Source of the DNA: Bordetella parapertussis
GTDB taxonomy: Bacteria > Pseudomonadota > Gammaproteobacteria > Burkholderiales > Burkholderiaceae_B
Direction: 5' to 3'
Assembly: GCA_945895265.1 (NCBI GenBank)
Contig: CAMDEF010000011.1
Location: forward strand, 1-64,000
Length of the DNA stretch: 64,000 bases
The stretch's first letter is position 1. Every line of letters starts with the position of its first letter. Of this stretch, positions 28,923-37,683 are shown in pieces. Position numbers and translations under genes: made by a program. The notes beneath the pieces are model-generated. The model had not been told where the DNA came from, ran no database searches, and saw only the letters and a list, made by a program, of their open reading frames with translations.

Positions 28923-30164
28923 CTACTTGGGGTCAACTTTATAACGACGATTTTCGCGAAATCCGTGCAACATGTAATGCTCGGCAGCGGTCAAACCCGC
29001 TTGTCTCACATCTGGGTTGAGCTCAAGATAATTCATGGCGTTGAAGTCTTCGGGCAAGCTCATCTTGTAGGGCCGCTTTTCAAGATAACCATGCGTCGTG
29101 TAATGCGTGATGGGATCCACCCCTGAGGCGGCAACGTCTTTGTTTAAATGCAAATACGCTGCCGCATCAAAGTCGATGGGTAAAGGTATGGTCGGCAGTG
29201 TTGGTTTTTTCGGCTTGCTTTTTTTGTTTGAAGACGTCCAGCCAAACAGTTTTTCGTACCAAGGCTTAGGCTTAGCTTTAGGCGCGCTCTTCAGTACGAT
29301 TTGTGGCCGTTCAAGAGGCAAGCCTGTGGCAATATCTACAGGTGCACGCAGCCTGATTTCACCGCCAAATACGTCTGAATGCATAGGGGTGTAGTAGTCG
29401 CAGCCTTCAAAAAAGTAATGTGTCACCTGCGACCAGCGCGAGGTGCCCGCGCGCAAAATCCTCTCTCCACCATGCAGCAAATTCGCTGACCAAATTAAGG
29501 CGTCACCGGCCTTAGCTTCAAAGGTTTGTTTTTCTAAGACGTGTGCTTCAGTGAGTTTCTCCCACAGTGCTTCGTAAATGGTTTGATCGATTTTATCGGT
29601 GGGTGCATAGCCTAGTTGACGGCAATCGTAAGTGGATAACTTGTGACTGCCGAGGTAGTAGTGCAGGGGGCCGGTATCAAAAGACACATCTTCTAGTGCC
29701 ACCCACACACCGCACATATAGCGTTCAGGCGCCGAATGAAAATGCATGGCGTCACTATGCGTGGCCTGTTGGCTGCCGTATCTAAAATTTAGTGTTTGAA
29801 AGGCAAAGGCTTGGCGACCATAAAGTTTGGTCAGCAGCTTTGTGATGCGTTCATCGCAAGCAAGGTCTTTAACGGTTTGGCTTGTGCGATAAGCATCCTG
29901 TATGCGTGCCTCGGCTTCGATCTCTTCTCGCGTTAAGGTTGTACTGATCGCCATCGCGTCATAAAGCGGCTGTAAATCAGCGCGTATCTGTTTAGCCTGC
30001 TCTTGGATCTCAGAAAAAAATCCAGGCAGTATGGCAAACCCATATTTGTTCAGATCAGCCGCAATCTTTTTTTCGTGCGCAGCGAAATAATCCGAGGCAG
30101 CGATGTCGCCAAAAAACGGCGACTCAATGATCGGCACACCAGGAAGTAGCGATTGGGTTTGCAT
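28923..30164 (-). CDS. PhyH-family dioxygenase with C-terminal repeats
   Basis: A 413-residue protein. Residues 1-300 are a phytanoyl-CoA dioxygenase-type Fe(II)/2-oxoglutarate oxygenase; the iron ligands are H and D in THSDAMHF and H in LLHGGERIL. A Lys/Pro-rich linker follows (about 305-335). It ends with two repeats of about 45 residues (DFDAAAYLHLNKDVAASG and DFNAMNYLELNPDVRQAG, each ending HGYLEKR or HGFRENR). These repeats occur in many glycan-locus proteins. It heads the operon with the glycosyltransferase and kpsC, so it probably modified a capsule sugar. The frame is intact although both downstream genes are broken. Confidence 0.75.
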   Translation of the reverse strand: MQTQSLLPGVPIIESPFFGDIAASDYFAAHEKKIAADLNKYGFAILPGFFSEIQEQAKQIRADLQPLYDAMAISTTLTREEIEAEARIQDAYRTSQTVKDLACDERITKLLTKLYGRQAFAFQTLNFRYGSQQATHSDAMHFHSAPERYMCGVWVALEDVSFDTGPLHYYLGSHKLSTYDCRQLGYAPTDKIDQTIYEALWEKLTEAHVLEKQTFEAKAGDALIWSANLLHGGERILRAGTSRWSQVTHYFFEGCDYYTPMHSDVFGGEIRLRAPVDIATGLPLERPQIVLKSAPKAKPKPWYEKLFGWTSSNKKSKPKKPTLPTIPLPIDFDAAAYLHLNKDVAASGVDPITHYTTHGYLEKRPYKMSLPEDFNAMNYLELNPDVRQAGLTAAEHYMLHGFRENRRYKVDPK

Positions 30165-30347
30165 CTGCGAAGGTGAAGCGTGATAGATGCGTCGTGCGAC
30201 GCGAAAGCACTGTTGACCGAAGTCATTGCAATAGGTTGCTTGAGTATGTCACCGAGTGCGCGGTGCGTCTATGGCTGTGAAAAGCTTAGAGGGTGGGGGT
30301 CGTGAGGGGTGTTGCGTTTTTTGGGTGTGGTGGCCACCAGCACACGT

Positions 30348-31244
30348 TCACATCTTAAAATGATTGCTTGGCTTAGGTCCGCTTAAAGCGCTGCGTACTT
30401 CTTGCAGGTAACTGCTAAGCAAGCCACTAAGATAGATCCAAAAGTCGTGAGTTAAAACCGTTTCATTGACAATGTAATTAGGCAAAAAACGGTTCATTTC
30501 ATTTTGAAAATCTTTAGCGACTTTCGGGTCAGTCGTCAGTGAATTAACTCGGGCGGTGAAAGCGTTTAAGTAGTTCTGCGTGTCTTCACGATGATCGGCA
30601 AGTTTCAGTTCGACGAGATTAAGAGATGGTTTGATTCCTTTTTGATGGAGCCAGCCTAAATCCCACAAGTCGCGGTTTTTGATTCGGTTGGGACGCAGAG
30701 CAAACGCAACCAATTTGTCTGAAAAAATCTCTTCGCACGATTGCGCCTGCAAAATTAAGCCACTAGTACCCATTTCGACTTCGTAATGATTGCGAAGCAT
30801 CAATGGACGACGCTCATAGCTTGGCATTGCACATACGTCGATATTGATGCGCTGCGCAGGAATATCTCTGCGCTCAGGCCGAGTGACGACTTTAAGTTTC
30901 CATGTGTCCACGTTACCTTCATCACGCACAGGCGCATTAACGACCACGTGCAAACCATATTTATCTTTTAGGCCTTGTACTAAGACCTCGCCCATTGTTG
31001 CGAGTTGATCGCGAGTAAAGTCAGCACCACCCGTGAAATCTAAGTCTTCGCTTAGTCGGTTCGAGCCATAACATGCTCTTAAACAAGTGCCACCAATAAA
31101 GGTTAGATTAGCTAGTAAGCCGGCACCGCTAAGAACTCTCAAGATGTCGTGATGAAGAAGCTCTTTCTCGATCACGGTCCGGAGTGGTGCAAGTTCGCGT
31201 TGATTGCGGAGGGCCTCGTCAACCAAACTATCAAATAAGCTCAT
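30348..31244 (-). CDS. AbiEii-type nucleotidyltransferase toxin
   Basis: A 298-residue toxin of the AbiEii/AbiGii family, a nucleotidyltransferase that blocks translation and underlies phage abortive infection in type IV toxin-antitoxin systems. The nucleotidyltransferase signature GGTCLRACYG...SEDLDFTGG is near residues 52-75, and the second conserved block SCEEIFSDKLVAFALR near 165. The ATG at 31244 overlaps the end of the antitoxin gene by 14 bases. Full length and intact. The 183-bp gap to phyH (30165-30347) holds only a small palindrome at 30189-30202. Confidence 0.88.
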   Translation of the reverse strand: MSLFDSLVDEALRNQRELAPLRTVIEKELLHHDILRVLSGAGLLANLTFIGGTCLRACYGSNRLSEDLDFTGGADFTRDQLATMGEVLVQGLKDKYGLHVVVNAPVRDEGNVDTWKLKVVTRPERRDIPAQRINIDVCAMPSYERRPLMLRNHYEVEMGTSGLILQAQSCEEIFSDKLVAFALRPNRIKNRDLWDLGWLHQKGIKPSLNLVELKLADHREDTQNYLNAFTARVNSLTTDPKVAKDFQNEMNRFLPNYIVNETVLTHDFWIYLSGLLSSYLQEVRSALSGPKPSNHFKM

Positions 31245-31779
31245 TCGCCACACTCCAGTCTATTAAATCTGTACTGCGATGAGTCGCTTTCATATCTCGT
31301 AAGGCTTGTTTCACACTGGCACGCCACATTTTGTTGTGAGTGTCGTAGTGCAGATGCTCAACAAGACTGTTTGGCTTCTGCTGTGTATGCACGAACTCAA
31401 TGCTGCCCCAGTTTTGACAGTCAAAAATACTAGAACGACCCGAGGACATCACCATGATTCGATTCATCGGGATTTGGGAGATGACACCCGCATCGCTCAA
31501 TACGGTTTCAAGACTGAGATAGTTCAGATCCATTGGGCGAAGTTTGGTTGCTGCCTGTGAAAGGCTAAAGGGAAGGTTCGAAGGATAGGTATCGTACCGA
31601 TACAGCCCTCGACAAACTCGCTGAAGGTGGCCTGAGCTGACCGCTCGACTAAGCAAAGTATTGAACGCGGCGTCGGACAGTTGCGGTAGCACTGCGCGCA
31701 AGTCTGAAGGCGTGAACAGGCACGCCTGCGGGGTAGCAAGCTGCTTAAGAACGTCCAATAGCTGTCTGAGAGGTTGCAT
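31231..31779 (-). CDS. AbiEi-type antitoxin
   Basis: A 182-residue antitoxin. The N-terminal winged helix-turn-helix (LTPSDLRA-like region and LSDAAFNTLLSRAVSSGHL with GLYRYD) occupies residues 20-65. The C-terminal domain (LNYLSLETVLSDAGVISQIP) is typical of the AbiEi family. It should neutralise AbiEii and repress the operon. The promoter region carries three copies of a TACACTA half-site. The downstream toxin gene overlaps it. Confidence 0.83.
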   Translation of the reverse strand: MQPLRQLLDVLKQLATPQACLFTPSDLRAVLPQLSDAAFNTLLSRAVSSGHLQRVCRGLYRYDTYPSNLPFSLSQAATKLRPMDLNYLSLETVLSDAGVISQIPMNRIMVMSSGRSSIFDCQNWGSIEFVHTQQKPNSLVEHLHYDTHNKMWRASVKQALRDMKATHRSTDLIDWSVANELI

Positions 31780-31787
31780 TGAAGACC

Positions 31788-31822
31788 CTACACTAAATAA
31801 TTAATAGTGTAATTTAGTGTAG
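31788..31822 (-). promoter_or_regulatory. Operator of the AbiE module
   Basis: CTACACTAAAT (31788-31798) and ATTTAGTGTAG (31812-31822) form a perfect 11-bp inverted repeat. A third half-site TAGTGTA lies at 31805-31811. It sits 9-43 bp before the antitoxin start codon, so a bound AbiEi would cover the promoter. Confidence 0.7.
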
Positions 31823-31846
31823 AGTTAAGGTCAAGTGCTGTTTAGC

Positions 31847-33001
31847 CTAAAACAAAGCTCCACGCGCAGACACTGGCCATAACTCTTCGACCTTGCCGTT
31901 ACGCACGGCAACCAACCAATCATGCAAGTTCACCGTTGGGTCACAATGCCCAGGGATCAGTCTGACTTTGTCGCCGACTTTAAGGGGTGGGGTGCCGGGT
32001 TCAGAGATGATGGTGGTGTGTTCGTCTGAGATGCCTTTGACTGACCAGCCGGGCAGGGTCATGCGGGGCAAACCTGAATCCATCGCAAAGCACTTTAAGC
32101 CACCATCAAGCACCGCATGGGTGGGGCTGACGCTGATCACTGTGCACAGTGCATGTAAGACAGGCAGTAACTCGGGGGCCTCTTCGTCTGGCGAGTTCTT
32201 GTGATAATCGTTATCCATCAACACGTATGAGCCTGGTTGCACTTCGGTGTACAGACCCGACTCGGCTTCAAGGGGGTACGTGCCGGTGCCGCCGCCTGTA
32301 ATCGCGTTGACTTCATAGCCGGCGGCGTTAAGCGCGCTGACCATGTCTTTAACTTTATCGCAGGCTGATCGAATCGCTTGCAGGCGCTCTTCTGGTTTGC
32401 GCATGTGTTGCGCGGGGCCATAGTAGGCTTGTAAACCAGCAAACACTAATGAGGGCGAATAGGTGGCAATCGCTTCGGCTAGTTCAATTGCCGCAGCGTT
32501 GGTTGTGACACCACAACGCGCGCCGCCTACGTCTTGTTCAATATAGACATCAACGGCAACTCGATGGCGTCTGGCTGCTGCGCCAATCTGATGCACTTGC
32601 ACGATGTTATCCACACATAAACCCATGTGAGCATGGGCGGCCAGGCGGGCCACGCGCTCAACTTTGCGCACACCGACCACTTGGTTTGTGATCAAAATAT
32701 TTTTGACGCCCACTTCGATAAAGGCTTCAGCTTCGCTTGCCTTTTGCACGCAAATGCCAACCGCCCCAGCATGAATCTGGCGCAACGCGATATCAGGGCA
32801 CTTGTGCGCCTTGGCATGTGAGCGCACCGCGATGCCAGCGGTTTGAATGACAGCGTGCACTTCAGCAAGGTTACGCTCAAACGCATCAAGTTCGATCAAC
32901 AGAGCAGGGGTGTCGATTGCATCAACTGACGCACCAATCACCGCCGGTGCATCGTGCCAATTGCCCAAACCAGACTCAGAGATTGAAGGGTGATGCGTCA
33001 T
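31847..33001 (-). CDS. PLP-dependent D-threonine/3-hydroxyaspartate aldolase-like enzyme
   Basis: A 384-residue fold-type III PLP enzyme of the D-threonine aldolase/D-serine dehydratase (DSD1) group. The PLP lysine is in RSHAKAHKCP near residue 65. GGGTGTYP near 240 helps bind the phosphate. The C-terminal IPGHCDPTVNLHDW supplies the His and Cys metal ligands and resembles 3-hydroxy-D-aspartate aldolases. The likely reaction is a retro-aldol cleavage to glycine plus an aldehyde such as glyoxylate. It stands alone, with an inverted repeat 27 bp before the start. Confidence 0.8.
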   Translation of the reverse strand: MTHHPSISESGLGNWHDAPAVIGASVDAIDTPALLIELDAFERNLAEVHAVIQTAGIAVRSHAKAHKCPDIALRQIHAGAVGICVQKASEAEAFIEVGVKNILITNQVVGVRKVERVARLAAHAHMGLCVDNIVQVHQIGAAARRHRVAVDVYIEQDVGGARCGVTTNAAAIELAEAIATYSPSLVFAGLQAYYGPAQHMRKPEERLQAIRSACDKVKDMVSALNAAGYEVNAITGGGTGTYPLEAESGLYTEVQPGSYVLMDNDYHKNSPDEEAPELLPVLHALCTVISVSPTHAVLDGGLKCFAMDSGLPRMTLPGWSVKGISDEHTTIISEPGTPPLKVGDKVRLIPGHCDPTVNLHDWLVAVRNGKVEELWPVSARGALF

Positions 33002-33027
33002 AGTGGTTTCCTAAATCGTTTCGTGTA

Positions 33028-33049
33028 TGTGTACTGTTATTTGTACACA
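33028..33049 (-). promoter_or_regulatory. Operator-like inverted repeat before the aldolase
   Basis: TGTGTAC (33028-33034) and GTACACA (33043-33049) form a perfect 7-bp inverted repeat with an 8-bp spacer, just upstream of the aldolase gene. Two copies of AGTGCTGA follow further upstream at 33089 and 33108. No regulator gene is adjacent. Confidence 0.45.
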
Positions 33050-33159
33050 CTTGCTATCTATTACACAACGAACATTTATTAAATATTCAGTGCTGAGTGA
33101 AACATTGAGTGCTGACTACACACTTCGTGCTATTTACACATTGATTCCGTAATACGCCA

Positions 33160-34221
33160 TCACCGCTTGCGACTAGCCTCATACCGCTGAGCATACTTCC
33201 AACCAATCTCTGCCAGTGGCTTGGCTTTGCTACCGGTCTCAATCGCATCGGCAGCCGCAGCCGTACCATCTTGCGCGCGGCGCGCAATCCCTTGCAAAAT
33301 CGCGGCGATTCTGAAGAGGTTGTAGGCGATGTAAAAATCCCAGTGCTCAATACCTTCAAACCCGGTGGCGGCGCCATATTGTTTGATGTAGTCGGCTTCG
33401 CTGGGGATGCCTAAGGCTTTCAAGTCTAAACCGCCAATGCCGCGCCACAACGAGGCGGGGATGTGCCAACTCATGCAGTGATAAGCAAAATCCGCCATGG
33501 GGTGGCCGAGGGTGGCAAGCTCCCAGTCAAGCAAACCAATCGCGCGGGGCTCAGTTGGGTGCAGCACTAAATTATCTAAACGATAGTCGCCGTGCACGAT
33601 GGTGGTTTGGTCGCCTTCAGGGATATTGGCGGGCAACCACTCGATCAACGATTCAAGGGCGCTGATGTCTTCGCTGCGCGACTCTTGATATTGACGGCTC
33701 CAGCGGGCGATTTGGCGGCCAAAATAATTACCGGCGCGGCCAAAGGTTTCAAGACCGACTGCATTGACATCGACTTTATGCAGCGCTGCCATGACCCGAT
33801 TCATATCGGTGTAAATGGCGGCGCGGTCAGTTGGCGTAAAGCCTGGTAGTGATTGATCCACAATCACGCGGCCATTTAAAAATTCCATCAAATAAAACGG
33901 CGTGCCAACAATGTTTAAATCTTCGCTGTAGGCGTAAAGCTTTGGCACAGGGACCTCGCTGCCTTGTAAGGCTTGCATCACACGATATTCGCGATCAACT
34001 GCGTGGGCCGAGGGCAGCAATACGCCAGGCGGTTTTTTGCGCAACACAAACTGTTGCGCGCCACTGGTTAACAGAAAAGTCGGGTTTGACTGACCACCTG
34101 TTAAAGGTTTTACCGCAAGAGGAGGGCGGTCTAAAAAGCCTTGACCGTGCATCCAGTCAGCGAGTACGGCTGAATCAAACGCAGCTGTGCCGGCTGTAGA
34201 TGATGAACCAGCCCCACTCAT
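33160..34221 (-). CDS. Aminoglycoside-phosphotransferase-fold kinase, ACAD10/11 type
   Basis: A 353-residue kinase-like protein. It shows the kinase core IVHGDYRLDNLVLHP (catalytic Asp and Asn near residue 210) and LLDWELATLGHP (Mg-binding Asp). The N-terminal LTGGQSNPTFLL is the nucleotide loop. Proteins like this are found with acyl-CoA dehydrogenases, as in the human fusion ACAD11, and phosphorylate hydroxyacyl-CoA so that it can be dehydrated. It is last in an operon with an SDR and an acyl-CoA dehydrogenase, with 4-base overlaps, which supports that role. Confidence 0.82.
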   Translation of the reverse strand: MSGAGSSSTAGTAAFDSAVLADWMHGQGFLDRPPLAVKPLTGGQSNPTFLLTSGAQQFVLRKKPPGVLLPSAHAVDREYRVMQALQGSEVPVPKLYAYSEDLNIVGTPFYLMEFLNGRVIVDQSLPGFTPTDRAAIYTDMNRVMAALHKVDVNAVGLETFGRAGNYFGRQIARWSRQYQESRSEDISALESLIEWLPANIPEGDQTTIVHGDYRLDNLVLHPTEPRAIGLLDWELATLGHPMADFAYHCMSWHIPASLWRGIGGLDLKALGIPSEADYIKQYGAATGFEGIEHWDFYIAYNLFRIAAILQGIARRAQDGTAAAADAIETGSKAKPLAEIGWKYAQRYEASRKR

Positions 34222-34994
34222 AACGAACTCACTGAGTGGCCCCAGTCAACCGTGACTGACGTACCTGTCATGGCTCGCCCAGCGTCAGAGGCCAGCAACA
34301 ACACAGGGCCATCCATATCCGACAACTCAGAAAACCGGCGCGAGGGCACGCGAGCCATCAGCTTTTGCCCTTGCTCACTGAGTAAAAACTCACGATTCAA
34401 ATCAGTAATCACGTAGCCAGGTAGCAATGCATTGACGCGAATCCCATAGCGCGCAAATTCAAGCGCAAGCGATTTTGTAAATTGGATGACACCCGCTTTA
34501 GATGCCGAATACCCCACCACAGCACCCGCAACGCGTGCGCCCAAAATCGAAGAGATATTGATAATGCTGCCGGGCCTTTTGACCTTGACTAAACGTCGTG
34601 CGGCTTCGGTGTCGACCATCCAGCAACCTTTCAGATTGGTGTCTAACACGCTATCCCAATCTTCTTCAGTTTGCTCAAGCGCGGGCTTGGCAACGGTGGT
34701 GCCGGCATTGCTAATGATGATGTCTGCCACGCCTGCAACCGCTTCGATTTGATCAAAGCAGGCTTTGACGCTGGCTTGGCTGGTGACGTCTAACGACACG
34801 GCATCAGCTTTTGCACCGGTAGCCTTAAGTTCAGCCACAAGCGTAGCAAGCTTGTCAGCACGACGTGCCGCCACGATCACATGCGCACCGGCTTTTGCCA
34901 GGGTGTGCGCAAGATGATGGCCAATCCCACTTGAGGCCCCGGTCACCAATGCCACATGGCCTTTCAAACTGAACATGTCGAACACTTGACTCAC
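34218..34994 (-). CDS. SDR oxidoreductase
   Basis: A 258-residue classical short-chain dehydrogenase. It has TGASSGIG near residue 18, NAGTT near 95, the catalytic serine in NISSILG near 148 and YSASKAGV near 163. The ending GTSVTVDWGHSVSSL is normal. It overlaps both neighbours by four bases, so it acts with the acyl-CoA dehydrogenase and kinase, probably as a 3-hydroxyacyl-CoA or alcohol dehydrogenase. Confidence 0.85.
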   Translation of the reverse strand: MSQVFDMFSLKGHVALVTGASSGIGHHLAHTLAKAGAHVIVAARRADKLATLVAELKATGAKADAVSLDVTSQASVKACFDQIEAVAGVADIIISNAGTTVAKPALEQTEEDWDSVLDTNLKGCWMVDTEAARRLVKVKRPGSIINISSILGARVAGAVVGYSASKAGVIQFTKSLALEFARYGIRVNALLPGYVITDLNREFLLSEQGQKLMARVPSRRFSELSDMDGPVLLLASDAGRAMTGTSVTVDWGHSVSSL

Positions 34995-36163
34995 GCTGTT
35001 TTCCCCAAGCCGTCGATAATCTTGCGTGCCATGCTCCAGCGATGCACTTCGCTTGGGCCGTCATAAATTCTAAAACCGCGCATATCCATAAAGATTCGCA
35101 TCACAATGGTTTCGCCTGTGACGCCCTGGCCACCTAAGATTTGCACGCAACGATCAATCACGCGCCACTCAGCCTCAGAACACGTGACCTTGGCGCGACT
35201 CGATTCAAAGTTACCGTTATGACCTTGATCTAACAACCACGCGGTATGTGCAATGTGCAAGCGTGCCGTTTGCAGATCCATATCGTTATCGGCCAACATA
35301 AAACCTACACCTTCGTGCTTGCCTAAGATACGACCAAAGGCCTCGCGCGTGCGTGCGTATTGCGTGGCAATGTCGTGCGCACGACGTGCCTGACCAAGCC
35401 AGCGCATGCAGTGCGTTAAGCGTGCAGGTGCTAAACGGATTTGCGCGTATTTAAAACCGCGGCCAATTTCACCCAACACATCAGTGGCGGGTACACGAAC
35501 GTTTTCAAATTTCATGACACAGTGGCCGCCGGCAAAGCAGCTGTCCATCGCGTCCATTTGGCGAGTGATTGAAATCCCTTCGCGGTTCATGTCACTTAAA
35601 AACATCGTGGCCGAGCCATCTTCCATTTTGGCCATGATGATGCAATAGGTCGCACCCTCGGCACCGGTGATAAACCACTTGTCGCCATTGATCACATAAT
35701 CGTCACCGTCTTTGACGGCGGTAGTCTTCATCATGCCTGGGTCGGCACCAGCGCCGGGTGCGGGTTCGGTCATGGCAAAGCACGAGCGCGTTAAACCTTT
35801 TACTTGCGGGCGCAACCAACGTTCTTTTTGCGCTTCGGTCGCAACAATTTCCATCAAATGGATATTGCCTTCGTCGGGCGCGTGGATGTTCATAGCCGTG
35901 GGGCCAAGCGTTGAATAGCCGGCCTCTTCAAACACAATGGCTTTGTCGACGTGACTTAAACCCAAACCACCTAGCTCAACCGAAGCGTGTGGGGTTAATA
36001 GACCCGCCGCACGGGCAAGCGCCACAAGCTCAGCGCGCAACTCTGGCGTTGGGCCATGCGCTGTCGCGCGTGGGTCTCTTTCGAGCGGGATGATTTTGTC
36101 GGCAATAAAACTGCGCGTGCGCTGCTGCAGGTCAAGCTGCGCCGGGGTCAGTGAAAAATCCAT
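34991..36163 (-). CDS. Acyl-CoA dehydrogenase
   Basis: A 390-residue FAD enzyme that introduces the alpha-beta double bond in acyl-CoA. It shows the family motifs CFAMTEPAPGAGADP near residue 130, DKWFITGAEG near 160, and the C-terminal QILGGQGVTGETIVMRIFMDMRGFRIYDG. The usual catalytic Glu lies in YDGPSEVHRW near 375. It is the first gene of a three-gene catabolic operon for an unknown acid. The upstream gap 36164-36326 shows no gene. Confidence 0.9.
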   Translation of the reverse strand: MDFSLTPAQLDLQQRTRSFIADKIIPLERDPRATAHGPTPELRAELVALARAAGLLTPHASVELGGLGLSHVDKAIVFEEAGYSTLGPTAMNIHAPDEGNIHLMEIVATEAQKERWLRPQVKGLTRSCFAMTEPAPGAGADPGMMKTTAVKDGDDYVINGDKWFITGAEGATYCIIMAKMEDGSATMFLSDMNREGISITRQMDAMDSCFAGGHCVMKFENVRVPATDVLGEIGRGFKYAQIRLAPARLTHCMRWLGQARRAHDIATQYARTREAFGRILGKHEGVGFMLADNDMDLQTARLHIAHTAWLLDQGHNGNFESSRAKVTCSEAEWRVIDRCVQILGGQGVTGETIVMRIFMDMRGFRIYDGPSEVHRWSMARKIIDGLGKTA

Positions 36164-36326
36164 GAGGGAATGTCCTAGTCGCTAAATCGATGAATGCAAC
36201 TGCTATTATCGCAATTTCAGCGAATCTTGCTTTGATTTGGCGCAAGGGCGGAAGACGGTGGCGTTTTGCTTAAGATTTTAGGGAATGAATCCCGAGTCTT
36301 GGGCGAGGGCAGGCAACTTGAGGGCT

Positions 36327-37505
36327 TTAACGCTGTTTTTTACTAAAAAGGAGGTTCAAGCTGACCACCAGCGCCAACAGGCCAAAAATAATAAAGCCAT
36401 ATTGATAGCTTTCGGTGGCCATGATCACAAAGGCGAAGCCCGACGGGCAAACAATACCGCCGAGGTAGGTAAAAAACAGTGACGCCCCAGTGGTTGAGGC
36501 GATCATGCCTGGTGGCGATACTCGGGCCACCTCTGCCATGTAGACGCCGTTCCAGCCAATCGCCGAGGCTCCAAAGATGATCATCAACACAAGAATCATG
36601 CCGAAAGACCAAGACGGTGACAGGGTGCCGGTGATCACTGACGATACAGCCATGATCACGCCCAGTATGACCATCACCACGCGAGGCGATAAAAAGCGGT
36701 CTGCGACCCAGCCCCAGAACACGCGTGCGAACACGCTTGCGAGTTGAGTCATGGCTAAAGCAAAACCAGCGGCTACAAAAGAGATATCAATTTCAAGGGT
36801 GAGATAGGTGACCAGATAGCTGGTCAAAATCATCTGCAAGCCGCAATACACGAACGACACGATGGCAAGCTCGCGCAGATCGCGATTTAAGAACACGAGC
36901 CTGATGGGTTGCGTCACTTGTGACAACGCGAAGGGGCTTGAGGGGATGCGGTCGCTATCCAGTTCTTGACGAAAGGGTTCGGCGATCCAAAAAAAAACTA
37001 GCAACAAACCAGAGACTAAAAATAAAGTGATTTGCCAACCGGTGAGAAGCACAAGCACTGGGATCGCTAAGCCCGCGATAAAGCCCGCCAAGGGGTTGCC
37101 GGTTTGTCGAATCGAAAAGGCCAGGCTGCGCCGCCCGGGTGAGGTGGTGCGTGCCAAGACGTGCGAGCTTGCTGGCGAAATCGGTCCGTAGCCGATTCCC
37201 ATAACAATGGCCCCCAGCACGATTAGTGTGAGATTGCCGCAGGCAACCAACGCCAGCCCTAGCGAGCACAACGCCAGCCCCATCTGGCTGATGCGGATGG
37301 CGCCGTACCTGACAATAAAGTTGCCTGACACGAGTGCAGCGATCATCCCTGCAACGTACACGATCGAGATGAAATAGCCGATCCATTCAGGTGAGAAGGA
37401 AAGTGCTTCGGAAGCCACCGGCGCCAAAATAGGCACTGCATTCAGCACCAGCGCCGACACAACGGCGACGCTTAACATCATTGCAGAGGGGGCAAAGCTT
37501 TTCAT
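36327..37505 (-). CDS. MFS transporter
   Basis: A 392-residue major facilitator with about twelve hydrophobic segments. The start at 37505 (MKSFAPSAMMLSV) is preferred because the first membrane helix follows at once; an upstream ATG at 37553 adds 16 extra residues. The loop after helix 2 contains NFIVRYGAIRISQ in place of the usual DRxGRR, and the central loop carries ARVFWGWVADRFLSPR. Substrate unknown. Confidence 0.82.
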   Translation of the reverse strand: MKSFAPSAMMLSVAVVSALVLNAVPILAPVASEALSFSPEWIGYFISIVYVAGMIAALVSGNFIVRYGAIRISQMGLALCSLGLALVACGNLTLIVLGAIVMGIGYGPISPASSHVLARTTSPGRRSLAFSIRQTGNPLAGFIAGLAIPVLVLLTGWQITLFLVSGLLLVFFWIAEPFRQELDSDRIPSSPFALSQVTQPIRLVFLNRDLRELAIVSFVYCGLQMILTSYLVTYLTLEIDISFVAAGFALAMTQLASVFARVFWGWVADRFLSPRVVMVILGVIMAVSSVITGTLSPSWSFGMILVLMIIFGASAIGWNGVYMAEVARVSPPGMIASTTGASLFFTYLGGIVCPSGFAFVIMATESYQYGFIIFGLLALVVSLNLLFSKKQR

Positions 37506-37683
37506 TTTCTTATTTATCAGAATGACGACTACACCCGATACCTTACCACGCACAGCTTGGGTCAGAATTGCTGCGTTGCCTCACGCAGGATTGGCCTAGG
37601 CGAGTGGGTTTTAGTTGGCATTCATCCGCCAATCCCCTATGATCGAAGCGTTTGTCGCTTCACGAAACCATAGGGCGAGTTCA

